A stretch of DNA of 64,000 nucleotides from Gaiellaceae bacterium (GCA_021323315.1 JAJTCQ010000008.1:1-64000), one strand, 5' to 3'. Counted from the first letter of the stretch, positions 24,638 to 33,741 are shown. Translations and numbers: made by a program. Notes: generated by a model not told the origin, from the letters alone.

Positions 24638-26248
24638 ATGAGTCACCGATCGAAGGTGGGGCTTCCCGCTGCCGCGGTCCTCGCAATCCTCGCGACGTTC
24701 ATGGTGGCGCTCTCGCTGCCGTCCCCGGGGGGCGCTGCACCGCCGGGATGCGCGAACCGCACGAATACCACGTACAAGGCACTGCTCGACTGCGTGACGC
24801 TCGAAGGCGTGCGTGCGCACCAGGCGGCACTCCAGGCGATCGCCGACGCGAACGGCGGCACCCGCGCCGCTGCGACGCCGGGGTACGACGCGAGCGTCGA
24901 CTACGTCGTCGAGACGCTCGAAGGGGCCGGCTGGTCTGTCGAGCTGCACCAGTTCGACTTCACAGTCGCAGAGCCGATCCAGCAACTGACGCCGCTCCCG
25001 CCCGTCACACATGAGTCCGGTGACGTCAGTGGCAGCGCCCTGGGAACGGTGACGGCAGCTGTCGTCCCGGTGGACATCAACCTCACGCCGCCGCGGGCAA
25101 ACACGAGCGGTTGCGATGGCGCGTTCACGGAAGCGGCGGTCGGAGATCCACTCACGGCCGATCCGGCGGGTCCCGACGACTTTGCGGGCTTCCCGGACGG
25201 TGCGATCGCGCTGATCCAGCGTGGCGGCTGCAGCTTCGCCCTCAAGGTCGCCAACGCCCAGACTGCGGGCGCGGGCGCGGTCATCCTGTTCAACCAGGGC
25301 AACACGCCCGAGCGCAGCGGCCTCCTGACGAACATCACGGCCGAGCCGCCGCCACTCTCCGCCTTCACGACGATCACCGTTCCGGTGGTCGGGGCGAGCT
25401 TCGCTGCGGGTGAGTTGCTCGCCCGGCCCGGTTCGACCGCGACCGTCTCAGTCGTGAACGAGCCGCAGACGAACGTGATTGCCGAGCTCGACGGCCGGAA
25501 CGACGACAACGTCGTCATGGCCGGAGCGCACCTCGACTCCGTCGTGGAAGGCCCTGGCATCAACGACAACGGCTCCGGCTCCGCCGCGCTGCTCGAGACC
25601 GCGGTGATGATCGCGAAGGTCAAGCCGGAGAACACCCTGCGGTTCGCATGGTGGGGCGCCGAGGAGGCGGGTCTCGTCGGGTCGACTGCATACGTGGAAG
25701 ACCTCAGCGAGGCCGAGCTCGGCCGCATCGCGATGTACATGAACTACGACATGGTCGGCTCGCCGAACTACGTGACCATGGTGTACGACGCCGATGTGTC
25801 CACGTTCCCCGCACCGTCAGGCGTTTCGATCCCGGCCGGCTCGACCGCGATCGAAGATCTCTACGAGTCCTACTACACGATGATCGGCGAGCCCTACGAC
25901 GACACGGAGTTCTCGGGCCGGAGCGACTACCAGGCGTTCATCGAGAACGACATTCCGTCCGGCGGCCTCTTCACGGGCGCCGAGGAGATCAAGACGGCTG
26001 AGCAGCAGGCGATCTGGGGCGGCACGACGGGCGCGCAGTTCGACCCGTGCTACCACCAGGCCTGCGACACGTTCGCGAACAACAACGATCACGTGCTCGA
26101 GGTCAACAGCGACCTGATCGCGTTCGCGGCGCTGACGTTCGCGTTCTCGACGCAGTCGGTCAACGGCGTCCCTGGACGGAGCGTTCCGGGCTCCTCCTCG
26201 ATCACGCTGCCCGCGCCGGCCGGCCCGGAGGGAACCTTCGAGCCGTAG
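24638..26248 (+). CDS. Secreted M28-family zinc aminopeptidase with PA domain
   Basis: A 536-residue exported peptidase. Residues 1-35 are a signal peptide (GLPAAAVLAILATFMVALSL, cleavage near GGAAPPG). A PA insert covers roughly residues 140-270 (GAIALIQRGGCSFALKVANA). The M28 catalytic metal set is present: AGAHLDSVVEGPGINDNGSGS, WWGAEEAGLVGS, MNYDMVGSP and the final His in CYHQACDTF. Such enzymes release N-terminal residues from peptides outside the cell. A GGGAGGGG ribosome site precedes the ATG. A strong hairpin terminates it. Confidence 0.92.
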   Translation: MSHRSKVGLPAAAVLAILATFMVALSLPSPGGAAPPGCANRTNTTYKALLDCVTLEGVRAHQAALQAIADANGGTRAAATPGYDASVDYVVETLEGAGWSVELHQFDFTVAEPIQQLTPLPPVTHESGDVSGSALGTVTAAVVPVDINLTPPRANTSGCDGAFTEAAVGDPLTADPAGPDDFAGFPDGAIALIQRGGCSFALKVANAQTAGAGAVILFNQGNTPERSGLLTNITAEPPPLSAFTTITVPVVGASFAAGELLARPGSTATVSVVNEPQTNVIAELDGRNDDNVVMAGAHLDSVVEGPGINDNGSGSAALLETAVMIAKVKPENTLRFAWWGAEEAGLVGSTAYVEDLSEAELGRIAMYMNYDMVGSPNYVTMVYDADVSTFPAPSGVSIPAGSTAIEDLYESYYTMIGEPYDDTEFSGRSDYQAFIENDIPSGGLFTGAEEIKTAEQQAIWGGTTGAQFDPCYHQACDTFANNNDHVLEVNSDLIAFAALTFAFSTQSVNGVPGRSVPGSSSITLPAPAGPEGTFEP

Positions 26249-26274
26249 GCACTCCCCCAACGGCAGTAGCGACT

Positions 26275-26305
26275 GAGAAGGCCGGGCGGCTAGCCCGGCC
26301 TTCTC
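26275..26305 (+). terminator. Strong hairpin terminator
   Basis: A perfect 13-bp stem (GAGAAGGCCGGGC / GCCCGGCCTTCTC) with a 5-base loop begins 26 bases after the M28 peptidase stop. It is the best terminator-like structure in the window, although no T run follows. Confidence 0.75.
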
Positions 26306-26315
26306 ACATCCCGGC

Positions 26316-26345
26316 TTGACGAACGGTCGGTAAATCCCGTATGTT
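26316..26345 (+). promoter_or_regulatory. Promoter of the ArsR/MFS operon
   Basis: -35 TTGACG (26316-26321) and -10 TATGTT (26340-26345) with 18 bp spacing. The expected transcript start falls close to the open frame's upstream ATC codons, which raises the possibility of a leaderless, non-standard start for the regulator. Confidence 0.5.
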
Positions 26346-26395
26346 CCGCGATCATCGACCAATACCCCGACTACGAGCTCGACGACGTCCTCGTC

Positions 26396-26923
26396 GTGCA
26401 GGACCCGAAGCAGCTTCGGGCGCTTGCCGACGACTTCCGCGCTCGCATCGTCAGCTTGCTCCGCGAGCGCGCAGCGTCGACCACGGAGCTCGCTGCTGCG
26501 CTCGAGTCGCCCAAGGGAACGGTCGGTCACCACCTCAAGGTCCTCGAGACGGCGGGGCTCGTACGTGTCGTCCGCACCAGGAAGGTGCGCGCGCTCACGG
26601 AGAAGTTCTACGGTCGCGTGGCGCGCCTGTTCGTCCTGAAGAGCGACGAGTCGCTGCCCGCTGATCTCCGCGGCGGCGCGATCTCCGCGCTGATGCTCCG
26701 GCGCGCCGCCGACGACCTCATCGCGTCCGGAGACGAGCAGGAGACGGCGGGGCTCGTGAACATCCGGCTCGCGAACAAGGACCGGGTTCGCTTCGAGCGG
26801 CGGCTGAACAGGCTCGTCGCCGACTACCAGGCCGCCGAGGACCCGACCGGTGAGCGACACGTGCTCGCGTACGCGATGTACCGGGCGAAGCCGGGCCTGC
26901 CGCCGCGGAAGGACGATGCGTAG
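26396..26923 (+). CDS. ArsR-family helix-turn-helix regulator
   Basis: A 175-residue regulator with an N-terminal winged helix: RALADDFRARIVSLLRERA, then TTELAAALESPKGTVGHHLKVLETAGL as the DNA-reading helix, then the wing RTRKVRALTEKFYGRVA. The C-terminal 90 residues form a helical domain of unknown ligand. The reported start is the GTG at 26396, but it has no ribosome site and the frame stays open upstream with protein-like sequence (IIDQYPDYELDDVLVV). Its end overlaps the MFS start by eight bases, so it most likely controls that exporter. Confidence 0.82.
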   Translation: MQDPKQLRALADDFRARIVSLLRERAASTTELAAALESPKGTVGHHLKVLETAGLVRVVRTRKVRALTEKFYGRVARLFVLKSDESLPADLRGGAISALMLRRAADDLIASGDEQETAGLVNIRLANKDRVRFERRLNRLVADYQAAEDPTGERHVLAYAMYRAKPGLPPRKDDA

Positions 26924-28214
26924 GCTCTGGCCCACCGGTGGGCTCTGGCGGCACGGCGACTTCCTGAAGCTGTGGGCCGGGGAGACGATCAGCCAGTTCG
27001 GCTCGACGATCGACGACATCGCGTTCCCGCTCGTCGCGATCCTCGTGCTCGACGCGAGCGCGTTCGAGGTCGCCGTGCTCGGCACCGTCCTCTTCCTCCC
27101 GTTCATCCTCTTCACCTTGCCCGCGGGCGTCTGGGTCGACCGCCTACCGCGGCGACCCGTCCTGATCATCGGGGACTTCGGCCGCGCGGCTCTCTACGCA
27201 ACAGTCCCGATCGCGTACGTCGCAGACGTCCTCACGCTCTGGCAGCTCTACGTCGTCGGATTCCTCGTCGGCGCCTTCCAGGTCTTCTTCGACGTCGCCT
27301 ACCAGTCGTACCTCCCCTCGCTCGTCGCTCGCGACCAGATCATCGAAGGCAACTCCAAGTTCGAGATCAGCCGGTCGGCCGCCCAGATCTCCGGCCCCGG
27401 GCTCGGCGGAATCCTCGTCGAGATCCTGACGGCCCCGTATGCCGTCCTCGTCGATGCGTTCAGCTTCCTCGCCTCCGGGCTCTTCATCCTTCGCATCCGC
27501 AAGCCCGAGGAACGCCCGGAGCGGGCGACGAACGTCGACGGAACGAGGACGAGCTTCTGGCAGGACATCAAGGAGGGACTCGGTTTCGTGCTCGGCAACC
27601 CCAACCTGCGCGCGCAAGCCGGGTGTACCGGAACCTCGAACTTCTTCTTCAGCGTCGGCTTCGCGATCTACCTCGTGTTCGCAGTGCGCGAGCTCGGGCT
27701 CTCGCCGGGACTGATCGGAGTGGTGTTCTCGGTCGGTGCGGTCGGATCGCTCGTGGCGGCGTTCACGGCCATGCGACTGTCGCGGCGCTTCGGCATCGGC
27801 CCCACGACGATCGCCGTAACGCTCCTGCAAGCGCCTGCGTTCCTGGCCGTCGCGTTCGCGCCGGAGGGCAATGACGCCCTGCCGTTTCTCATCGTCTCCC
27901 AGCTCGTGCTCGGCTTCGCGCTCGTGACCTACAACATCGTGCAGGTCAGCTACCGCCAGGCGATCTGCCCGGCACGGCTGCAGGGCCGCATGAACTCGGC
28001 GATGCGCTTCATCGTCTGGGGAACCATCCCCCTTGGGACGCTCACCGGCGGAGCGCTCGCCAGCTGGGTCGGGCTGCGCGAGACGATCGCGATCGGTGCG
28101 ATCGGCAGCGGCGTCTCGTTCCTCTGGATCCTCCTCTCGCCGCAGCGGCACCTCCGGGAGATGCCCGAGCCCGTCGACGATACGGCGGCGACCACCGAGC
28201 CTGTGACCGCGTAG
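26916..28214 (+). CDS. MFS transporter, EntS-like
   Basis: A 432-residue 12-helix facilitator of the branch that includes enterobactin exporter EntS and many macrolide exporters. Helix 1 is DFLKLWAGETISQFGSTIDD. The motif-A loop is AGVWVDRLPRRPVLIIGDF. The central signature FDVAYQSYLPSLVARDQIIEGN and the C-terminal SYRQAICPARLQGRMNSAMRF are typical of this branch. The ATG lies within the end of the ArsR gene, indicating translational coupling. Substrate unknown. Confidence 0.86.
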   Translation: MRRLWPTGGLWRHGDFLKLWAGETISQFGSTIDDIAFPLVAILVLDASAFEVAVLGTVLFLPFILFTLPAGVWVDRLPRRPVLIIGDFGRAALYATVPIAYVADVLTLWQLYVVGFLVGAFQVFFDVAYQSYLPSLVARDQIIEGNSKFEISRSAAQISGPGLGGILVEILTAPYAVLVDAFSFLASGLFILRIRKPEERPERATNVDGTRTSFWQDIKEGLGFVLGNPNLRAQAGCTGTSNFFFSVGFAIYLVFAVRELGLSPGLIGVVFSVGAVGSLVAAFTAMRLSRRFGIGPTTIAVTLLQAPAFLAVAFAPEGNDALPFLIVSQLVLGFALVTYNIVQVSYRQAICPARLQGRMNSAMRFIVWGTIPLGTLTGGALASWVGLRETIAIGAIGSGVSFLWILLSPQRHLREMPEPVDDTAATTEPVTA

Positions 28215-28231
28215 GCGGTACCGTCAGCTCC

Positions 28232-29059
28232 GTGCCGGAGCTGCCCGAGGTCGAGGCCTGGGTGCGAGAGCTCGACCCGCTCGTGTCTCGCGCGCCGATC
28301 GACAAGGCCGGGCCTGCGCACATCGCGACGCTCAAGACCTTCGCGCCTCCGCTGTCCTCGCTCGACGGCCGTCGGTTCGAGGGCGCGAAGAGGAGAGGCA
28401 AGAACCTCCTCTTCCCGCTCCAGGGCGATGACCTCGTGCTCCGCGTCCACCTGATGAGCGCAGGACGGTTGCGATTTCTCCCGGCCGGTGCGAAGGCGCC
28501 GAAGACGCCGATGTTCCGGGTGCGCTTCACGGGCGGCGACGAGCTCGTCCTCACCGAGGGCGGAAAGAAGAAACGCGCGGGGGTGTGGCTCGTCACGCCG
28601 GAGCAGCTGGACGAGGATCTCGCGCATCTCGGCCCGGACGCTCTCGAGCTCGACGCTGCGGGTGTCGGCGAGATCCTCGGGCGCGAGCGCAGACAGCTCC
28701 ACCCACTGCTCCGCGACCAGCGCGCGCTCACCGGCATCGGGCGCGCGCACGCGAACGAGATCCTGCTGCGCGCTCGCATGTCGCCGTTCAAGGCGTCGAC
28801 CGACCTCTCGGACGAGGAGATCGAGCGCCTCGCGACTGCGATGCACGAAGACCTGACGCGTGCGCTCGAGCTCCGCGAGCGGGGAAAGGGCGACTCCGAC
28901 GTCTACGTGGTCCACAACCGGCTCGGCGAGCCGTGCCCGCAGTGCGGCACCCCGATCGCGCGGGTGGACTTCGAGGAGCACACGATCTACTACTGCCCGA
29001 GCTGCCAGACCGGTGGGCGGCTCCTCAAGGACCGCAGGCTGTCGCGTCTGCTGCGGTAG
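28232..29059 (+). CDS. Fpg/Nei-family DNA glycosylase
   Basis: A 275-residue bifunctional glycosylase/AP lyase that excises oxidised bases. Processing exposes the catalytic Pro in MPELPEVEAWV, with the following Glu. A conserved Lys sits in KRRGKNLLF near residue 55. The helix-two-turn-helix contains TGIGRAHANEILLRARMSPF near residue 170, and the C-terminal zinc finger has four Cys (CPQC, then CPSC). The GTG start lies shortly after the MFS stop. Whether it prefers 8-oxoguanine or oxidised pyrimidines cannot be told. Confidence 0.9.
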   Translation: MPELPEVEAWVRELDPLVSRAPIDKAGPAHIATLKTFAPPLSSLDGRRFEGAKRRGKNLLFPLQGDDLVLRVHLMSAGRLRFLPAGAKAPKTPMFRVRFTGGDELVLTEGGKKKRAGVWLVTPEQLDEDLAHLGPDALELDAAGVGEILGRERRQLHPLLRDQRALTGIGRAHANEILLRARMSPFKASTDLSDEEIERLATAMHEDLTRALELRERGKGDSDVYVVHNRLGEPCPQCGTPIARVDFEEHTIYYCPSCQTGGRLLKDRRLSRLLR

Positions 29060-29083
29060 AGCAGGCTGCTACGGTCAGCGCGC

Positions 29084-30052
29084 ATGACGGACGTCAAGCT
29101 CGCGGACGACCTCCAGGCTTCGTCGCCCGAGATCGCGCTCGCCCTCTCGCGCGCAGGCGTCACCGGCGTGCAGAAGGCGATCCGGATCCGGCGCGGCGAT
29201 GCGGAGACCGTGATGGCCGCAGTCATCGACTGCACGGTCGACCTCGCGGCCGACCAGAAGGGCGTGCACATGTCGCGCTTCCCCGAGCTCTTCGAGGAGG
29301 CGATCGAGCTCGTAGTCGAGCAGGAGGCACTGCTCGTCGAGGCCCTCGCGGAGCACATCGCGAGCCGTGTCGTGGAGCGCCAGAAGGCACTCACGGCCGA
29401 GGTCTGGATCCGCGCACAGTGGCCGATACACCGGCGCACGCCGGTGACCGGTCTCGCGACGCAGGAGATGGTCACGCTGTGCGGCATCGCCGCCGCGTCC
29501 GAGACCGGGACGAAGCGCATGGTCGGGGTCGAGGCGAACGGAATCAATGCCTGTCCCTGCGCGCAGGGCCTCGTCCGGAACCGCGCGAGCGAGCGGCTGC
29601 TCGAGGAGGGATTCGACGCCGGAGACGTCCAGCGAATTCTCGAGCTCGTGCCGATCGCGACACACAACCAGCGCGGGCGGCAGACCCTCTTCGTCGGCAC
29701 CGAGCAGGACCTCGACGCCGAGGTCCTGGTCGACATCGCCGAGCGCGCGATGAGCGCGCCGATCTACGACCTGCTGAAGCGCCCGGACGAGCTGTTCGTC
29801 GTCGAGCACGCGCATCTGCAGCCACGGTTCGTCGAGGACTCCGTGCGGCACGCGCTGCGCGACGCTCTCGCAACGCTTCCTCAGCTCGACGACGCCGACT
29901 TCCTGCTGTCCAAGCAGGTCAACTTCGAGACGATCCACGTGCACGACGTCGTCGCCGAGCGCTACGGCATGGTCGGCGAGCTCCGGAGCGAGCTTGCGAC
30001 CGGAGAGCCGAGCGCACGCCAGACGACACTCGCCGCCTGGCTCAGCCACTGA
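29084..30052 (+). CDS. folE2: GTP cyclohydrolase, FolE2/MptA family
   Basis: A 322-residue type IB GTP cyclohydrolase that opens GTP to the dihydroneopterin precursor of folate, independent of the zinc-only FolE. Family hallmarks are QKGVHMSRFPELFEEAIE near residue 60, the metal Cys region GINACPCAQGLV near residue 150, LVPIATHNQRGRQTLFVG near 190, and a C-terminal KQVNFETIHVHDVVAERYG. The length matches MptA-like members. Folate supply fits the strong THF-dependent metabolism of the later part of the window. Confidence 0.9.
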   Translation: MTDVKLADDLQASSPEIALALSRAGVTGVQKAIRIRRGDAETVMAAVIDCTVDLAADQKGVHMSRFPELFEEAIELVVEQEALLVEALAEHIASRVVERQKALTAEVWIRAQWPIHRRTPVTGLATQEMVTLCGIAAASETGTKRMVGVEANGINACPCAQGLVRNRASERLLEEGFDAGDVQRILELVPIATHNQRGRQTLFVGTEQDLDAEVLVDIAERAMSAPIYDLLKRPDELFVVEHAHLQPRFVEDSVRHALRDALATLPQLDDADFLLSKQVNFETIHVHDVVAERYGMVGELRSELATGEPSARQTTLAAWLSH

Positions 30053-30058
30053 GCGGCG

Positions 30059-30661
30059 CTACGCGCGGCGAGGACGCCGCAGCTCGAAGCGGTGCTCGGT
30101 GCCCGCGAAAAGCCGCCGGACGTTCTGGTGGTGCATCGCGATGACTGCTACCGCCCCGGCCACTCCGAAGGCGATGACCGGCCACGGGTACCCGAGCGCG
30201 ACGACGAGCACCGCAAGCAGGCACGCGGTCAGGATCGTCGCGACAGAGGCGTACCGCGTCACTGCGAAGACGAGAAGCCATGCGAGGACGCAGCACACGA
30301 AGACCAGCGGCGCGAGCGCGAACGTCGCACCACCTGCGGTGGCGGCCATCTTTCCCCCTCTCTCGAAGCGTAGAAAGACCGGGCGCGCATGACCGATCAT
30401 GGCGGCCCCCGCCGCCAGTACCCCGATCAGCGCGCCGCCGACCCAGAGTCCCAGCGCCGCCGCGGCGAAGCCCTTCGCGATGTCGAGCAGCGCAACCGGG
30501 ATACCGAGCGACTTTCCGTAGACGCGAAACACGTTCGACGCGCCGACGTTCCCGCTCCCCTTCGTGCGGATGTCCTCGTGGCGGACGAGGAGTGGCACCC
30601 AGTAGCCGAACGGCATCGACCCCAGCAGATACCCGCCCAGCACGGCGAGTGCTTCGGTCAT
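30059..30661 (-). CDS. plsY: Glycerol-3-phosphate acyltransferase PlsY
   Basis: A 200-residue membrane acyltransferase with five or six helices that transfers acyl groups from acyl-phosphate to glycerol-3-phosphate. The three conserved cytoplasmic motifs are visible: GSMPFGYW at the start, RTKGSGNVGASNVFRVYG near residue 32, and FLRFERGGKMAATAGG near residue 97. The end reads AVIAMHHQNVRRLFAGTE. Convergent with FolE2, six bases apart, and three bases after the SOD-like gene stop on the same strand. Confidence 0.92.
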   Translation of the reverse strand: MTEALAVLGGYLLGSMPFGYWVPLLVRHEDIRTKGSGNVGASNVFRVYGKSLGIPVALLDIAKGFAAAALGLWVGGALIGVLAAGAAMIGHARPVFLRFERGGKMAATAGGATFALAPLVFVCCVLAWLLVFAVTRYASVATILTACLLAVLVVALGYPWPVIAFGVAGAVAVIAMHHQNVRRLFAGTEHRFELRRPRRA

Positions 30662-30664
30662 GCC

Positions 30665-31276
30665 CTACTCGGTCGGGATGCGGTAGGACGCGACCCAGCT
30701 ATTGACGACTCCCCAGTCGAGGTTCCGCAGGAACGCCTCGATGTAGGCCGCGCGATCGGTCTGGTAGTCGAGGAAGTACGCGTGCTCGTAGACGTCGAGC
30801 GCCACCAGCGGCGTCGCGTTCCAGACGGGGAACGTGTTCTGCGCATCGCCGATGTAGTTGAACAGCCGGCCCTCGTCCCAGTCGTACGCCGTCCAGGCCC
30901 AGCCGCGTCCGCCCATCCCGGTTGCCCGGAGATCGGCGCGCCACGCATCGGCGGAGCCGAAGTCGCGCTCGATGAGCCCGCCGACCGCACCGTCCGGGTC
31001 GCCCCCTTCGCCGCCGAGGTGCTCGAAGTAGAGCTCGTGGTTCTTGATGCCGCCGACGGCGAACGTGAGGTCGAGCTTCAGCGCGCGGACCTCCGAGTAC
31101 ACCTGGTTCGCCGCGCCGAGGTCCACCGTCGCGAGCTTGCCCAGGATCTCGTTCCGCTTCCCGACGTAGCCCTGGTAGAGGCGATAGTGCGCCTCGATCG
31201 TCGTCCTTGAGATGCCGTCGAGCTCCAGGAGCGCCGGCGAGAGGTCGCGGGGCCTGATCTCGACGAAGTTGGACAT
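30665..31276 (-). CDS. Fe/Mn superoxide dismutase paralogue (divergent)
   Basis: A 203-residue member of the iron/manganese SOD family. The C-terminal metal ligands are kept in [20 protein letters not shown], and [13 protein letters not shown] matches the second-His region. The N-terminal helical hairpin is altered: it reads [17 protein letters not shown] where a classical SOD has [17 protein letters not shown], so the first ligand His is shifted in register and the partner His residues are lost. It may bind a different metal or have lost dismutase activity. It is divergent from a canonical SOD 79 bases away. Confidence 0.8.
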   Translation of the reverse strand: MSNFVEIRPRDLSPALLELDGISRTTIEAHYRLYQGYVGKRNEILGKLATVDLGAANQVYSEVRALKLDLTFAVGGIKNHELYFEHLGGEGGDPDGAVGGLIERDFGSADAWRADLRATGMGGRGWAWTAYDWDEGRLFNYIGDAQNTFPVWNATPLVALDVYEHAYFLDYQTDRAAYIEAFLRNLDWGVVNSWVASYRIPTE

Positions 31277-31355
31277 CGTTTCCTCCAGGAGCGGGGCGGG
31301 AACGCGCGGAGCATATCCTTGCCCGGACCGCACTCGTATCGAGAGGAGAGCAGGC

Positions 31356-31961
31356 ATGGCGTTCACCGTTCCCCCACTTCCCTACGACTACGACGCCCTC
31401 GAGTCGACCATCGACGTCGAGACGATGAAGCTCCATCACGACAAGCACCATCAGGCTTATGTCGACAACGCGAACAAGGCGCTCGACGGGACCGACCTGG
31501 CGGACGCGTCCGTCGAGGAGGTGCTCCGCAACCTCGATCAGCTGCCCGAGGACAAGCGGATGGCGGTGCGCAACAACGCCGGAGGCCACGCCAACCACTC
31601 GTTCTTCTGGGAGATCATGGGCCCGCAGGCCGGCGGCTCGCCCACAGGCGAGCTCGCGAGCGCGCTTGACTCCGCGTTCGGCAGCTTCGACTCCTTCAAG
31701 GAGACGTTCAACCAGAACGGCGTCACCCGGTTCGGGAGCGGCTGGACCTGGCTCGTGTGGAACGGCAGCGCGCTCGAGGCGTACTCGACTCCCAACCAGG
31801 ACTCGCCGATCCTCCAAGGTCACGTACCCGTGCTCGGCAACGACGTCTGGGAGCACGCGTACTACCTGACCTACCGAAACCGCCGCCCGGAATACCTCGA
31901 CGCCTGGTGGAACGTCGTCAACTGGGACGCGGTCGCGGCCCGCTACGCGTCGGCCTCGTAG
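31356..31961 (+). CDS. sodA: Superoxide dismutase, Fe/Mn type
   Basis: A 201-residue canonical SOD, which converts superoxide to peroxide and oxygen. All four ligand regions are present: [38 protein letters not shown], and [18 protein letters not shown] with the Asp of GNDVWEH and the final His. A strong GAGAGGAGAG ribosome site precedes the ATG, which removes the spurious upstream extension of the frame. Manganese or cambialistic use is likely for an actinobacterial enzyme, but metal choice is not certain. Confidence 0.94.
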   Translation: MAFTVPPLPYDYDALESTIDVETMKLHHDKHHQAYVDNANKALDGTDLADASVEEVLRNLDQLPEDKRMAVRNNAGGHANHSFFWEIMGPQAGGSPTGELASALDSAFGSFDSFKETFNQNGVTRFGSGWTWLVWNGSALEAYSTPNQDSPILQGHVPVLGNDVWEHAYYLTYRNRRPEYLDAWWNVVNWDAVAARYASAS

Positions 31962-31977
31962 TCGACGCCGCCAAGTC

Positions 31978-32544
31978 GTGGCGGGGATGAAGGAGAGGAT
32001 GCTGCGCGGCGAGCTCTACCTCGCGGACGACCCGGAGCTCGCCGCCGACTCCGCCCGCGCGCAGGCGCTGCTCGAGCGGTACAACCTGACGCTCCACACG
32101 GAACGAGACGAGCGGGACCGGCTCCTTCGCGAGCTGCTCGGCGAAGTCGGCGAGGGCGTCGTCGTGAAGCCGCCGTTTCGGTGCGACTACGGCCTGCACG
32201 TCGCGATCGGCGCGCAGACATTCGTCAACTACGGCTGCGTCATGCTCGACGTCGTGCCGATCCGCATCGGAGCCGCCTGCCAGGTCGCCACGAACGTGCA
32301 GCTGCTCGCCGCGACGCACCCGCTCGACCCGGCGCCGCGGCGCGACGGGTGGGAGTACGGCCAACCGATCACGATCGGCGACAACGTCTGGCTGGGCGGC
32401 AGCGTGATCGTCTGTCCGGGCGTCACGATCGGCGACGACACGGTCGTCGGCGCCGGAGCCGTCGTGACGCGCGACCTGCCGGCGGGCGTCGTCGCGGTCG
32501 GCAATCCGGCACGCGTGCTTCGAGAGCTCGGCGACGCCGGATGA
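31978..32544 (+). CDS. Hexapeptide-repeat O-acetyltransferase (maltose/NodL type)
   Basis: A 188-residue CoA-dependent acetyltransferase of the Maa/LacA/NodL family. The N-terminal helical cap ERMLRGELYLADDPELAAD is followed by left-handed beta-helix turns: PPFRCDYGLHVAIGAQTFVN, VATNVQLLAATHPLDP (with the catalytic His), and GDNVWLGGSVIVCPGVTIG. The end VVAVGNPARVLREL is standard. GTG start, 16 bases after SOD. Confidence 0.9.
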   Translation: MAGMKERMLRGELYLADDPELAADSARAQALLERYNLTLHTERDERDRLLRELLGEVGEGVVVKPPFRCDYGLHVAIGAQTFVNYGCVMLDVVPIRIGAACQVATNVQLLAATHPLDPAPRRDGWEYGQPITIGDNVWLGGSVIVCPGVTIGDDTVVGAGAVVTRDLPAGVVAVGNPARVLRELGDAG

Positions 32545-32609
32545 ACGCAAACCGTTGCGACCACGAGGGCGTAGCAATCCACACATGGCGTCGACGGTCG
32601 CACTCCGGG

Positions 32610-32633
32610 CCGGTTCCGGCCGGCCGGAACCGG
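32610..32633. repeat. Perfect 24-base palindrome at the ECF sigma start
   Basis: CCGGTTCCGGCC (32610-32621) is followed directly by its exact reverse complement GGCCGGAACCGG (32622-32633), with no loop. It ends five bases before the preferred ATG of the ECF sigma gene. It could be an operator or an mRNA structure hiding the start. Confidence 0.65.
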
Positions 32634-32638
32634 GAATC

Positions 32639-33193
32639 ATGCACCTCGTGGAGCTTCCCGAGTCGACCGACGGGCAGCTGATCGTCCGCATCGCAGGCGG
32701 CGACCGGGGCGCGTTCGATGAGCTCCACGGCCGCTACGCCCGAGCGGTGCTCGGGCTCGCGCTGCGGCGGCTCGGCGACCGTGGCCGCGCCGAGGATGCG
32801 ACGCAGGAGGCGTTCGTCGCGATCTGGCGCTCAGCGCGGACGTACGACCCGGCTCGTGGTCGTGGCGCAGCATGGCTCTACGCCGTCGCGCGCAACGCGA
32901 TCACGGACGGTCTGCGCCGCACGCCAGAGCCCGTCGCGGAGCTCGAGGACGGCCCCGGTCGCGATCCCGATCCGGCGGACGAGGCCGAGGCGTCCTGGAC
33001 CGCATGGCGCGTCCACCGCGCGCTCGAGGTGCTCCCGGATCACGAACGGCCCGTCATCGCGCTCGCGTACTGGCGCGGCCTCTCGCAGAGCGAGATCGCC
33101 GACGTGCTGGCGATCCCGCTCGGCACGGTGAAGACGCGGACGCGGAGCGCGCTCGCGCGGCTCGCCGACGCCCTCGACGGAGAACTGGGATGA
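32639..33193 (+). CDS. ECF-type RNA polymerase sigma factor
   Basis: A 184-residue ECF sigma. Region 2 covers residues 12-85 ([58 protein letters not shown]), and region 4 covers 120-180 ([40 protein letters not shown]). I prefer the ATG at 32639; an ATG at 32585 would put the palindrome inside the coding region. Its stop overlaps the start of the downstream anti-sigma gene (ATGA), so the two are made together. Confidence 0.88.
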   Translation: MHLVELPESTDGQLIVRIAGGDRGAFDELHGRYARAVLGLALRRLGDRGRAEDATQEAFVAIWRSARTYDPARGRGAAWLYAVARNAITDGLRRTPEPVAELEDGPGRDPDPADEAEASWTAWRVHRALEVLPDHERPVIALAYWRGLSQSEIADVLAIPLGTVKTRTRSALARLADALDGELG

Positions 33194-33741
33194 GGCCCGA
33201 CTTCGAGGATCTCGTCGGCAGCGACCTCGACCCGCAGGAGCGGGCGCGCCTCGAGCGCGTCCACGACCTGCTCATCGCCGCCGGCCCGCCACCCGAGCCA
33301 TTCCGGGAGCTCGTCGCGCTCCGGCCCGCTCGTCGTCGCGGTGCGCTGCTGGCCCTCGCCGCCGCACTCGCGGTCGCTGCGTTCGCTCTGGGAGCCGCGC
33401 TCGTCGAGGGATCGAGCGGACGCACCGTCGACTTCACGGAGACGATGGCCGGAACCGCGGCGGCGACCGATGCAACGGCATCCCTCGCGATCTACGAGCT
33501 CGACGACGGCGGGAACTGGCCGATGGAGTTGTCGGTCTCCGGACTGCTTCCGTCCCAGAGCGGTCGTCCATTCGAGCTGTGGCTCACGCGCGGAGGAGCG
33601 CTCGCAGCCCTATGCGGCGGCTTCTTCACCAGCGCGAGCGGCGATGCGTTGGTTCCGATGAACGCCCCGTATCGCTTCGACGAGTTCGACGGCTGGGTGA
33701 TCGTCGAGGAAGGATCGGAGACCCCGCTCCTCACGACGTGA
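33190..33741 (+). CDS. RskA-like membrane anti-sigma factor without a zinc finger
   Basis: A 183-residue protein. A short N-terminal cytoplasmic part ([21 protein letters not shown]) precedes one membrane helix ([20 protein letters not shown]) and a C-terminal RskA-type extracytoplasmic domain ([40 protein letters not shown]). The usual H-x3-C-x2-C zinc-binding anti-sigma domain is absent, so sigma binding must use the short N-terminal helix. Position right behind the ECF sigma supports the role. Confidence 0.75.
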   Translation: MRPDFEDLVGSDLDPQERARLERVHDLLIAAGPPPEPFRELVALRPARRRGALLALAAALAVAAFALGAALVEGSSGRTVDFTETMAGTAAATDATASLAIYELDDGGNWPMELSVSGLLPSQSGRPFELWLTRGGALAALCGGFFTSASGDALVPMNAPYRFDEFDGWVIVEEGSETPLLTT

